This document shows, piece after piece, positions 25,358-33,200 of a stretch of DNA of 64,000 bases. Source of the stretch: Micromonospora sp. RP3T (GTDB lineage: Bacteria; Actinomycetota; Actinomycetes; Mycobacteriales; Micromonosporaceae); the NCBI RefSeq assembly GCF_003027925.1, contig NZ_PYPS01000009.1:62001-126000 (forward strand). Reading direction: 5' to 3'. The position numbers were made by a program, and so were the translations under genes. How positions within the stretch are numbered: position 1 is the stretch's first letter; the number at the start of each line of letters is the position of its first letter. The notes under the pieces were generated by a model. It was given only the letters and a program-made list of their open reading frames with translations, was not told the DNA's origin and did no database searches.

Positions 25358-25575
25358 GACCAGCACCCCGCCCGATGCTCCCCGGCGAGCGTCAGCAACG
25401 GCCGTTCCCGTAGGTAGGGCACCCGGGCAACGCCGACGGCCCGGTATGCGCCTGCCCGACTCGGATGGTTCCTCGGCGGGATGAGGCGGCCGAGCGGGTT
25501 CACCCGACGGCGCGCGAACGGCCAGAGCTTGCGCAGCAGTCCGGGGCGTGTCGGGTCCTTCGCATGCCGTGCCAT
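25354..25575 (-). CDS. Small basic hypothetical protein, first gene of the XRE operon
   Basis: A 73-residue, strongly basic protein starting at ATG 25575 behind GGGAGG. It reads HAKDPTRPGLLRKLWPFARR, then NPLGRLIPPRNHPSRAGAYR, then VARVPYLRERPLL, with no membrane helix or signal peptide. Arg/Pro richness suggests a nucleic-acid or membrane-surface contact, but no domain is recognised. It opens a three-gene overlapping operon whose last product is an XRE regulator, and its upstream region is unusually AT-rich. Confidence 0.65.
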   Translation of the reverse strand: MARHAKDPTRPGLLRKLWPFARRRVNPLGRLIPPRNHPSRAGAYRAVGVARVPYLRERPLLTLAGEHRAGCWS

Positions 25576-25705
25576 GGGGCCTCCCGAAAGGCTTTATAGT
25601 TTCTCAAATTAGAAGTCCAGATAAGTAGGCTAGCGGGGCGCTCCTGATTTGGGAACTCACGGCGTGTCGTCTGACCGGTTACCGCAGGGCAGGGATACTC
25701 GCCGC
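25576..25705. promoter_or_regulatory. AT-rich divergent promoter region between two helix-turn-helix loci
   Basis: The stretch at about 25588-25630 contains CTTTATAGTTTCTCAAATTAG and is the most AT-rich piece in this part of the window. TTTCTCAAATTAGAA is an imperfect dyad with TTCT/AGAA ends that could bind one of the two flanking XRE-type regulators. It separates the leftward three-gene operon (start 25575) from the rightward DUF5753/DUF397 pair (start 25706). Promoter boxes cannot be fixed by eye. Confidence 0.4.
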
Positions 25706-26533
25706 ATGGTCACCCCGACAATCCAGAGGCGTCGCCTGGGCAATGCCCTGAAACGAGCCCGCGAGGCGGCAGGCAAGACTCAAGAGGAGGCCGCCGAGGT
25801 CATCGATTCGGCGTCGAGCAAGGTCAGTCGACTGGAGCTGGGGCAGTCCGGCATCCGGCTGACCGACTTGAAGCTGTTGCTCGACTTCTACGGAGTGACC
25901 GGCGAGGCCGCCGAGCCGCTGCGGGACCTCGCCCGCGCCGGACGGCAGCGGGGACGGTGGAGCGGCTACCGGAACGTGGTGCCGGACTGGTTCCGGCAGT
26001 ACCTTGACCTGGAGGCGGACGCGGCCGAGATCCGCTGGTACCAATCCGAGGTCATCCCGGGCATCCTGCAGACCGAGCCGTACATCCGGGCGATCATCGA
26101 AGGCGAGGATGTAGAGCAGCAGACCGCAGTACGTCTCGAACGACAAAAGGTGATCGATCGCCCCGACGGACCGGAGTTGAGCTTCATCCTCAGCGAGTCC
26201 GCGCTGCGTCGTAACCTCGGCGACCGGGCGACGATGCGGGAGCAGTTGTCCCATCTCGCCACTCTCGCCAACCGGCCCAACGTCACGATCCAGGTCTTTC
26301 CGCTGGATGCCCAGACCTACGTGATCTCCTCATATACCTTCATCACCCTCCGTTTCGGGGAGGAAGTCGCCTCGGACGTCGTCTACCTGGAGACGTTCAC
26401 CGACGCGGATTACCTCGACAGCCCCGAGGCAGTGCGGGCCTACAATCGGCTGTGGGATCGCCTCCGGGCTGCGGCCCTGGGGCCGGCAGAGTCTCGGAAG
26501 CTCATCCTGGGGATTGCCGACGAGATGAAGTAG
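25706..26533 (+). CDS. Helix-turn-helix DUF5753 regulator (Scr1 type)
   Basis: A 275-residue protein from ATG 25706. XRE helix-turn-helix (about 6-62: LGNALKRAREAAGKTQEEAA, VSRLELGQSGIRLTDL), then the DUF5753 domain (about 90-270) with EIRWYQSEVIPGILQTEPYI, LSFILSESALRR, NVTIQVFPLDAQ and VVYLETFTDADYL. This is the standard Scr1 architecture of actinomycetes. It is followed 8 bp later by a DUF397 gene, its usual partner. It probably autoregulates from the shared AT-rich region. It also serves as the yardstick for the truncated copy at 7412-7657. Confidence 0.92.
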   Translation: MVTPTIQRRRLGNALKRAREAAGKTQEEAAEVIDSASSKVSRLELGQSGIRLTDLKLLLDFYGVTGEAAEPLRDLARAGRQRGRWSGYRNVVPDWFRQYLDLEADAAEIRWYQSEVIPGILQTEPYIRAIIEGEDVEQQTAVRLERQKVIDRPDGPELSFILSESALRRNLGDRATMREQLSHLATLANRPNVTIQVFPLDAQTYVISSYTFITLRFGEEVASDVVYLETFTDADYLDSPEAVRAYNRLWDRLRAAALGPAESRKLILGIADEMK

Positions 26534-26541
26534 AGGCTGAC

Positions 26542-26736
26542 ATGTCGAACCCGGACCTCACCGGCGCGGTGTGGCACAAGTCCACCCGCAGCGACGGCAA
26601 CGGCGGCGCGTGCGTCGAGGTGGCCGATCTGCGCGACGGGGTGGCCGTTCGAGACAGCAAGGACAAGGCCGGTCCCACGCTGGCATTCGACGCCCAGGGC
26701 TGGCGTACCTTCATCGACTCGCTCAAGAGCAGCTAG
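26542..26736 (+). CDS. DUF397 small protein (partner of the DUF5753 regulator)
   Basis: A 64-residue protein with the family pattern AVWHKSTRSDGNGGACVEVA, VAVRDSKDKAGPTLAF and a terminal GWRTFIDSLK helix. It lies 8 bp after the regulator and is surely co-transcribed. In characterised systems the DUF397 partner binds the helix-turn-helix protein and alters its DNA binding. Its TAG stop overlaps the TAG of the convergent broken gene. Confidence 0.9.
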   Translation: MSNPDLTGAVWHKSTRSDGNGGACVEVADLRDGVAVRDSKDKAGPTLAFDAQGWRTFIDSLKSS

Positions 26737-26944
26737 CCGTACCTCTCGTACTGGATGAGGCAGTCCGCCGTCCGGAGTTCGGCCTCGGTGGCGGGGACGA
26801 CGCCTACGGGACGGGGCACCTGTTCGCCGTGATAGAACGCGCGGATCTCTTCTCTTCCGCCGCTTCACGGACCAACAGGCGGCCACCTTCCCGTGGGGCA
26901 TCGAAGGTGGGATCGAGGGAGTAGTCCTCCTGTGAGTCGTTCAC
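26733..26944 (-). pseudogene. Small conserved-looking gene disrupted by a 5-bp tandem duplication
   Basis: From GTG 26944 the frame reads NDSQEDYSLDPTFDAPREGG and LLVREAAEE, then is thrown into a short nonsense tail ending near 26804. In another frame the sequence continues sensibly: IRAFYHGEQVPRPVGVVPA, then ATEAELRTADCLIQYERYG, to a TAG at 26733. The switch falls exactly at CTCTT repeated twice (26847-26856). Deleting one copy fuses the halves into one 68-residue frame. So the gene was intact until a slippage-type duplication. The family is not recognised; the product would be acidic and soluble. Confidence 0.75.
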
Positions 26945-27006
26945 GACATCAAGTCTGTAGCGGCCTCGACCTGGTCCTGCCGCCCGCCAGTGACTCCGGC
27001 AGGCAG

Positions 27007-27062
27007 TGTTAAGAAGGGGCCCCGCCTCTACCGAAAGCGTTAACCGGGGGCCCCGCCTTACC
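27007..27062 (+). repeat. 56-bp GC-rich dispersed repeat, copy B
   Basis: Begins TGTTAAGAAGGGGCCCCGCC and ends GGGGGCCCCGCCTTACC; same length and ends as copies A (3165-3220, opposite strand) and C (30135-30190). Its final TTA supplies, on the minus strand, the TAA stop of the CDP-alcohol phosphatidyltransferase gene at 27058. The element therefore abuts or has invaded the 3' end of that gene. Confidence 0.85.
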
Positions 27063-27777
27063 ACGCGGCGCGGGCGGAGAAGGCGATGCTCGCGAGCAGG
27101 AAACCGCCGTTGACCACGGTGAACGCCACCACCACCCAGAACGCCAGCGCGGGCGCGAACACCAGCACCAGCCCGGCCAGGAAGATCACCGCGCCGTAGT
27201 CGCGGACCAGCTTCACCACGCGTACCGGGAACGAGGTCGAGGTGACCATGCTGGCCGCGTTCGGGCCGGACTGCATCACCGAGGTCACCAGGTTGACCAT
27301 CCAGGTGCCGGCGAAGACCGCCACCAGCCAGACGGGCGTGGCCGGGCGCTGCGCCACGGCCGTGGCGGACAACGCGGCCACCAGCGCGATCTGGGCGGCC
27401 ACGTCGCAGAGCACGTCGACCCGGGCACCGGCCGCGCTGCCCTGGCCGGTCACCCGGGCGAGCTGCCCGTCGGCGCAGTCAAGCGCGTACGCGATCTGCC
27501 AGCCGACCAGCGCGACCAGGCCGACCATCCAGGCGGGAACGGTGCCGGCGGCCACGTCGTCGGCGAGCGCGACCACGGTCACCGAGGCGGCCAGCCCCAG
27601 CACCAGGTTGGCCAGGGTCAGCGCGGTCGGGCGCAGCCCCAGCCGCTGGGCGACGAGCGCGAACGCCGCCCCGATCCACTGGCTGATCGACTCGCTGAAC
27701 AGGCCGCCTCCCCGGTTGACCCGGTGGAAGTCGGCGACGGTGGGACGGGGCTCAGCCAAGGTGGTCGCGGAGGGCAC
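27058..27777 (-). CDS. CDP-alcohol phosphatidyltransferase family protein
   Basis: A 239-residue integral membrane enzyme with six or so helices. The family signature D-x2-DG-x2-AR...G-x3-D-x3-D is present as DCADGQLARVTGQG followed by GARVDVLCD. It transfers a phosphoalcohol from a CDP-activated donor to an alcohol acceptor. It overlaps by 26 bp the upstream dehydrogenase gene and is the last of a three-gene operon with a matching nucleotidyltransferase, suggesting that the CDP-alcohol is made by that enzyme rather than being CDP-diacylglycerol. The stop codon lies inside repeat copy B, so the natural C-terminus may have been changed. Confidence 0.9.
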   Translation of the reverse strand: MPSATTLAEPRPTVADFHRVNRGGGLFSESISQWIGAAFALVAQRLGLRPTALTLANLVLGLAASVTVVALADDVAAGTVPAWMVGLVALVGWQIAYALDCADGQLARVTGQGSAAGARVDVLCDVAAQIALVAALSATAVAQRPATPVWLVAVFAGTWMVNLVTSVMQSGPNAASMVTSTSFPVRVVKLVRDYGAVIFLAGLVLVFAPALAFWVVVAFTVVNGGFLLASIAFSARAAW

Positions 27778-28819
27778 CGGCGTAGTCTGCCAGCCGCTCC
27801 CGGGTCTCGGAAGCGGACATCGTCAGGTGTTCCAGGATGGTGTAGCGGTCCGGCCGGGTCGCCGGCGCGAACTGCACCGCCTCGACGAACTGGTGGTCGG
27901 TCAGGCCCACCTCGGACGGCAGCCGGGGCAGCCCGTGCCGGACCAGACAGGCGGACATCTCGGCGAACCGGCGCTCGTCGCCGCGCAGGAACGTGCAGAA
28001 CAACGCGCCCAGCCCGGCCAGCTCACCGTGCGAGGCGGTGCCCGGGAAGAGCGCGTCGATCGCGTGCATGATCTCGTGGCAGCCGCCACTGGACGGGCGG
28101 CTGGTGCCGCAGACCGCCATCGCCAGGCCGCTGGAGATCAGCGCCTCGGCCAGCACCGTGACGAACGCGTCGTCGGTCATGTCGCCCGGATGGTTCAGCA
28201 CCGCCTCCGCGCCGGCCCGGGCCAGCGAGGCGGCCAGCCCGTCGACCGGCTCGCCGCGTACCCGCCGGGCCAGCTCCCAGTCGGCAAGCGCGCTGATGTT
28301 GCTGACCACGTCGCCGATGCCGGCGCGGTTGTGCCGTTCCGGCCCGGCCTCCACGAAGTCCAGGTCGACGATCACCGCGATCGGGATGTGCACCCCGTAG
28401 GAGCCCTTCAACCCCTCGGTGATCAGGCTGGCCACCGGGGAGGCGATGCCGTCGTTTGCGAGCGCGGTCGCCACCGTCACCATCGGCAGCCCACGCCGGG
28501 TGGCCGCGTACTTCGCCACGTCGATGGTCTTGCCGCCGCCGATGCCGACCACCGCGTCGTACGACCGGGCGCGCAGCTTGCCGCCCAGCTCGTCGGCGGC
28601 GTCCAGGGTGCCGCCGGCCACCGTGAACACGTCCGCCGACCGCAGCGACGGGCGGAGCAGCTCGGCGATCTTCTCGCCCTGTCCCGGCCCGACCACCACG
28701 GCGACGTCGCCGCCGGCCGAGATCCGGCCGTCGGAGAGGATCGCCGCCAGGTCCGCCACCGCGCCCCGCCGCACGTCGATGTGCAGCGGGGTGAGGACGC
28801 TACGGGCTAGTAGTGGCAC
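27752..28819 (-). CDS. Glycerol-1-phosphate dehydrogenase-like (AraM/EgsA) iron/zinc alcohol dehydrogenase
   Basis: A 355-residue protein of the dehydroquinate-synthase-like dehydrogenase superfamily. AVVGIGGGKTIDVAKYAA is the NAD(P)-binding GGG motif, TALANDGIASPVASL matches the substrate loop of sn-glycerol-1-phosphate dehydrogenases, and metal ligands are expected from RAGIGDVVSNISALADW, GCHEIMHAID and GTASHGELAG. It would reduce dihydroxyacetone phosphate to sn-glycerol-1-phosphate or act on a related ketose phosphate. It overlaps the nucleotidyltransferase by 13 bp and the phosphatidyltransferase by 26 bp. In archaea this reaction gives the lipid backbone; in bacteria AraM has a smaller role, so the product is open. 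Confidence 0.85.
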   Translation of the reverse strand: MPLLARSVLTPLHIDVRRGAVADLAAILSDGRISAGGDVAVVVGPGQGEKIAELLRPSLRSADVFTVAGGTLDAADELGGKLRARSYDAVVGIGGGKTIDVAKYAATRRGLPMVTVATALANDGIASPVASLITEGLKGSYGVHIPIAVIVDLDFVEAGPERHNRAGIGDVVSNISALADWELARRVRGEPVDGLAASLARAGAEAVLNHPGDMTDDAFVTVLAEALISSGLAMAVCGTSRPSSGGCHEIMHAIDALFPGTASHGELAGLGALFCTFLRGDERRFAEMSACLVRHGLPRLPSEVGLTDHQFVEAVQFAPATRPDRYTILEHLTMSASETRERLADYAGALRDHLG

Positions 28820-29538
28820 GCGATCTCCCGCGCCCGGGCCAGATCGTCGTGGTTGTCGACCTCGACCCAGGAGACGTCACCGATCGGCGCCGCCCGCACC
28901 TCGCCACCGGAGTCGGCGAACTCCTGGTAGCCGTCCTCGTAGTAGAGGTTCGGGTCGCGCCGCCACGTCGCCTCCAGCGCGTCCGCGAGCGCGTCGGCCA
29001 CCTGCGGCTCGATCAGCGTCGCGCCGATGTACTCGCCGTACGCCTCGCCCGGGTCCATCAGCTTGGTGATCCGGGTGAGCTGACCGGCCGCGTCGAAGGT
29101 GGTCTTCATCTCCTCCTCGGCCAGCGGCTTGAGCGTGTCGACGGCCAGCAGGATGCCGGGGCCGCGCTCGGCCAGCAGCGTCTTCTCCACGCTCACCGGG
29201 TGCACGGTGTCGCCGTTGACCAGCAGCACCCCCCGGGAGAAGTGCTCCCGGGCCAGCCAGAGCGAGTAGGCGTTGTTCCACTCCTCGGCCTTGTCGTTGT
29301 CGACCAGCGTGATCGTGACGCCGTACTTCTCGGCCAGCTCGGCCTGCCGCTGCCGGACCGCGTCGGCCGCGTAGCCGACCACGATGACCACCTCGGTCAG
29401 CCCCACCGCGGCGAGGTTGCGCAGCGCGATGTCGAGGATGGTGACCTCCCCGTCGACCGGCACCAGGGCCTTGGGCAGGGTGTCCGTGTACGGCCGCAGC
29501 CGGCGCCCCGCACCCGCGGCGAGCACCATCCCGATCAT
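28807..29538 (-). CDS. Sugar/alcohol-phosphate nucleotidyltransferase (phosphocholine-cytidylyltransferase-like)
   Basis: A 243-residue nucleotidyltransferase starting at ATG 29538 behind AGAGGAG. The N-terminal signature is VLAAGAGRRLRPYTDTLPKA, followed by VIVVGYAADAVRQRQ and the metal-binding LLVNGDTVHP. EWNNAYSLWLAREHF is characteristic of the LicC/phosphocholine-cytidylyltransferase branch. It would join CTP and a phospho-alcohol to give a CDP-alcohol. It is the first gene of a three-gene operon with a glycerol-1-phosphate-dehydrogenase-like enzyme and a CDP-alcohol phosphotransferase. The order of steps (reduce, activate, transfer) is inferred. Confidence 0.87.
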   Translation of the reverse strand: MIGMVLAAGAGRRLRPYTDTLPKALVPVDGEVTILDIALRNLAAVGLTEVVIVVGYAADAVRQRQAELAEKYGVTITLVDNDKAEEWNNAYSLWLAREHFSRGVLLVNGDTVHPVSVEKTLLAERGPGILLAVDTLKPLAEEEMKTTFDAAGQLTRITKLMDPGEAYGEYIGATLIEPQVADALADALEATWRRDPNLYYEDGYQEFADSGGEVRAAPIGDVSWVEVDNHDDLARAREIACHY

Positions 29539-29645
29539 GCCGACACGCTCCTCTTCTCGACCGGATTCCACGAGGTGAGGATATCGTCGGCGGCCCGGCG
29601 GCCGTGGTTCAGCCCATGATCGCCCGGCCGCCGGGCCCGGTCGGC

Positions 29646-30095
29646 TTACAGCCCGATCGACCGCAGCGCCGCGAAGCCGTCCGCCACGATCCGCCGGAGC
29701 AGCCCGTCGTTGACGTCCCGGTGCTCGTCCAGCAGGGCGATGTCCCGCTCCGCCAGCCAGCGGAACTCGGTGTGCTCGGTCGGCTCCAGGCGCGGCCGGC
29801 TCAGGTCGCCGTCCACCCGGACCAGGAAGTCGGTCTCCACCCGGTCCAGCCCGTCGTCGCCGGTATAGCGGTACTCGCCGACCAGGCCGAGCACGTGCGA
29901 CACCGCCCAACCGGTCTCCTCGGCGACCTCCCGGCGCAGCGCGTCGTCGATCTCCTCGCCCGGCTCCAGGTGACCGCCGGCGATGTCCCAGCAGTTGGGG
30001 AAGAGACGCCGCTCGGGCGAGCGACGTTGGACGAAGATGCGGCCGTCGTCGTCGACGATCAGCGCGCCGGCACAACGGAGGGGGTCGGTGGGCAC
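29646..30095 (-). CDS. NUDIX hydrolase
   Basis: A 149-residue protein with a full Nudix box: GGHLEPGEEIDDALRREV then AEETGW, fitting G-x5-E-x7-REUxEExGU. Flanking strands (RIFVQRRSPERRLFPNCWDI before, VETDFLVRVDGDL after) resemble the IPP isomerase/ADP-ribose-type Nudix branches. It would hydrolyse a nucleoside diphosphate derivative. It lies upstream of the nucleotidyltransferase operon on the same strand with a 107-bp gap, so a link to CDP-alcohol housekeeping is possible but not shown. Confidence 0.92.
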   Translation of the reverse strand: MPTDPLRCAGALIVDDDGRIFVQRRSPERRLFPNCWDIAGGHLEPGEEIDDALRREVAEETGWAVSHVLGLVGEYRYTGDDGLDRVETDFLVRVDGDLSRPRLEPTEHTEFRWLAERDIALLDEHRDVNDGLLRRIVADGFAALRSIGL

Positions 30096-30134
30096 GCTCC
30101 GACAGTAGCCATCCGCGCCGCTCGCGGCGATGCG

Positions 30135-30190
30135 TGTTAAGCGGGGCCCCTTCCTCTACCAAAGGCGTTAAGCGGGGGCCCCGCCTTACA
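30135..30190 (+). repeat. 56-bp GC-rich dispersed repeat, copy C
   Basis: Begins TGTTAAGCGGGGCCCC and ends GGGGGCCCCGCCTTACA. Same orientation as copy B, same length as both others, with differences concentrated in the spacers. It lies between the Nudix gene start and the terminator hairpin of the large secreted-protein gene. Confidence 0.85.
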
Positions 30191-30196
30191 AAGCAC

Positions 30197-30226
30197 GATG
30201 GCCCGGCCGATACCGGCCGGGCCATC
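30197..30226. terminator. Hairpin terminator of the propeller/malectin gene
   Basis: GATGGCCCGGCCG (30197-30209) pairs perfectly with 30214-30226 across a 4-base loop, 12 bp after the stop of the leftward gene ending at 30239. Confidence 0.75.
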
Positions 30227-30238
30227 GCTGCGCCTACC

Positions 30239-33200
30239 TCAGGGACCGACGAAGACCGCCGTGCCGCGCCAGTCCACGTCGTCGACGGCGGGACCGCTGC
30301 GGGTGGTGGCGGAACCGGTCGGCACGCCGTCCGCCCAGTCCATCGAGGACAGCGTGCCGGTGCTCCGGGAGACGACGTAGAGCTTGTCGCCGTCCAGGAA
30401 CAGGCCGCCCGCGTCCGCGAACGCGGTGGTCCCGGTGATCGTGGTGCGCTCCGCGCCGACCGTGCCGGTGTCCGGCGTGAACTGCCGCGAGAACAGCGTG
30501 GCCTGGCCGGCCAGCGCGTAGTAGATCCGACCGCTCTTGTAGAACATCGCGGTCACGTTGGGCAGCTCGGCGGCGAAGTTGGTGGTCATGCCCGCGTAGG
30601 TCGAGCCCTCCGGCGCGGAGCCGGTGACGACAGTGTCCCACTTCGCGTCGTGGTACGGGTCCAGCTTCTTCGGGGTGCCGAACTCGGTGCCGTCGAACGA
30701 GCGCTTGTAGAGGTCGCCGCCGACGCCGTAGAACAGGTCACCGCCGACCCAGAACGCGCCCTTGACGGTCGACCAGCGGGTGTTGTCCGGGTTCGGCACC
30801 GACATCGCGTTGCCGACGCCGGTCGCGCCGTCGTACGACCGCTTGGTGATGCTGTCGACCGTGGTGGCCGGCGGCACCGGCGGCAGCTTGACGACCTCGA
30901 TGCCCTGCACCAGCGGGTTTTCCAGGACCCGACCGAAGTCGACGTCGATGTTGCCGTCGCTGGTGACCGCGAACGCCCGCATGGTGCCCTTGTTGGTGGC
31001 GCCGATCGCGGCGATCGGGTCGAAGCTGCTCAGCTTCTGCACGCCGTCGATGCTGACGTTGAACTTGCGCTTGCCGGCGGTGGCGGTGCCCGCCCAGCGG
31101 TTGGCGAGGTAGAGCCGCACCTGCACCGGCGTGCCGGCCGGGACCGGGAAGTCCCACTGCATGTCCGGCGCGGGCGACTCGTCCCACCGCTCGCTGCTGA
31201 AGAGCTGGGCCGGCGTGCCGGCCGGGACGGTGCCGTCGACAGTCGCGTCGGTGGTGTACGTCGTCACCGTGTTGCCGGCGTTGTGCAGGGCGCTCGGCGC
31301 GGTGAGGCTGTCGGCGGCCCAGGCCGGGCCGCTCGGCGCGGCGAGCTGGTCGCCACCGGCGTTGACCCGGTAGAGCACGTCCGACGCGTCGGGCGTCGGC
31401 GCGGTCTTGACGACCTCGATGCCCTGGATCAGCGGGTTCTCCAGGACCCGACCGAAGTCGATGTCGACCACGCCGTCGCTGACCACGGAGACGGACTGCA
31501 TGGTGCCGCGGTCGGTGCCGCCGGCGGCCGCCACCGGGTCGAAGTCGTTCAGCTTGAGCACGCCGTCGACGCTGATATCGATCTTGCGCTTGCCCACCGC
31601 GGCGGTGCCGCTCCAGCGGTTGGCCAGGTAGAGCCGGACGTCCACCCGGGTGCCGGCCGCGACCGGGATGTCCCACTGCATGTCCGGTGCGGTCGACTGG
31701 TCCCACCGCTCGGTGTTGAACAGCGTCGCCGGGGTGCTGGCCGGCACCGTGGCGTCGAACGTCGCGTTGGTCGGGTACGCCTTCGCGCTGTTGCCGCCGT
31801 TGTGGTACGGGCTGGGCGCGGTGTCGGTGTCGGCGGCCCAGTCCGGCCCGCCGTCGGTCGCCGGGATGGCCGGGCCACCCGCGTTGACCCGGTAGAGGAC
31901 CTCGGTCTGCGCCGCACGGCCGGCCTGGTAGACGTCGCCCGGCAGGCCCTTGGTGCTGGTCGAGTGCGGGGTGCTGCCGCCGTCCAGCGGGAAGAAGGCG
32001 ATCTTCTTCCGCTGGTACTCGAAGTTGCCGATGTAGTCCTGGTCGCTGCCGAGCCAGAGGCCCTGCGGGGTGACCAGCATCTCGGTGACGCCGTAGCCGC
32101 GCGGGTGGCGACCCGGGTTCCAGGCCAGCGGCAGACCGCTGGCCGGGTCGAGGGCCGCGATGCTGGCCCGCGGCACCGCGCCCGGCCCGGCCTTGTCGCG
32201 GGCGAGCGGGTTGTTCGACCAGCGGAAGTGGCCGCCGACGTAGATGGCCTTCTCGCTGATGCCGACGGAGAGGAACGTGTCGCCGCCGCTGAAGTTCGTC
32301 CAGGTCGGCTTCTGGCCGGCGCCGGTGGCGTCGGTCTCCCAGCGGGCCGCCGAGTCGCAGAGCGTACCCGGGTACGACGCGCCGGTGGTGACCACCACGA
32401 AGTACTTGCCGTCGGGGGAGAACTGCGCGTCCCGGACCCACGAGTCGAACGCGCTGTACTTGCAGGCGCCGGAGTAGCCGTCGGTGTTCCAGTCGGCGAC
32501 TGTCGCCGAGTCGGCGCCCAGGTTGATCCGCACGATCTGGTCGTGCACCGCGTCGTCGGCCTTCTTGAAGTTGCCGATCACCACGAGGTGCTTGCCGTTC
32601 GGCGAGACGGTCAGCTTCTCGACGCCGACGCCGGCCGAGGCGCCGCCGTTGGTCGCCGTCCAGTTGTGGTGCTCGGTCAGCGACACGGTCAGGTAGTCGT
32701 CCACCGCGCCGGTGGTCGGGTTCAGCGAGGCGAGCCCGGCGCGGTTGGTGGTCGCGGTGACCGTGCTGAAGATGCCGCCGACCAGCAGGTGGCCGTCGAT
32801 CAGCGCGATGTCGTTGACCGTGCCGTTGAACGCCGGGCCCTTGAAGCCGTCGACCGGGGTGCCGTCCGCGACGTTCAGCAGCGCGAGCTTGCGGAAGTTC
32901 TTGTCGCCGACCTTGTTGAACGTGCCGGCGACGTAGACCGTGCCGGCGGTCGGGCCGGCGATGATCGCGGTGACGTCACCGTCGAGCACCGGCGCGAACG
33001 CGTTGTCGATCTTGCCGGTCGCCTTGTCGAAGGCGAGCAGGCCCCGGCGGCCGACCGGGGTGGGCGAGGAGCCGCGGTTCTGCGCCTCGGTGAACGAGCC
33101 GCCCACGATCACCTTCGTGCCGGCGTCGTGGATGGCCACGACGTTGCCGTCGTTGATGTTCGGCGTCTTGTCCGAGGGCACCTCGCCGACCAACGTGCTG

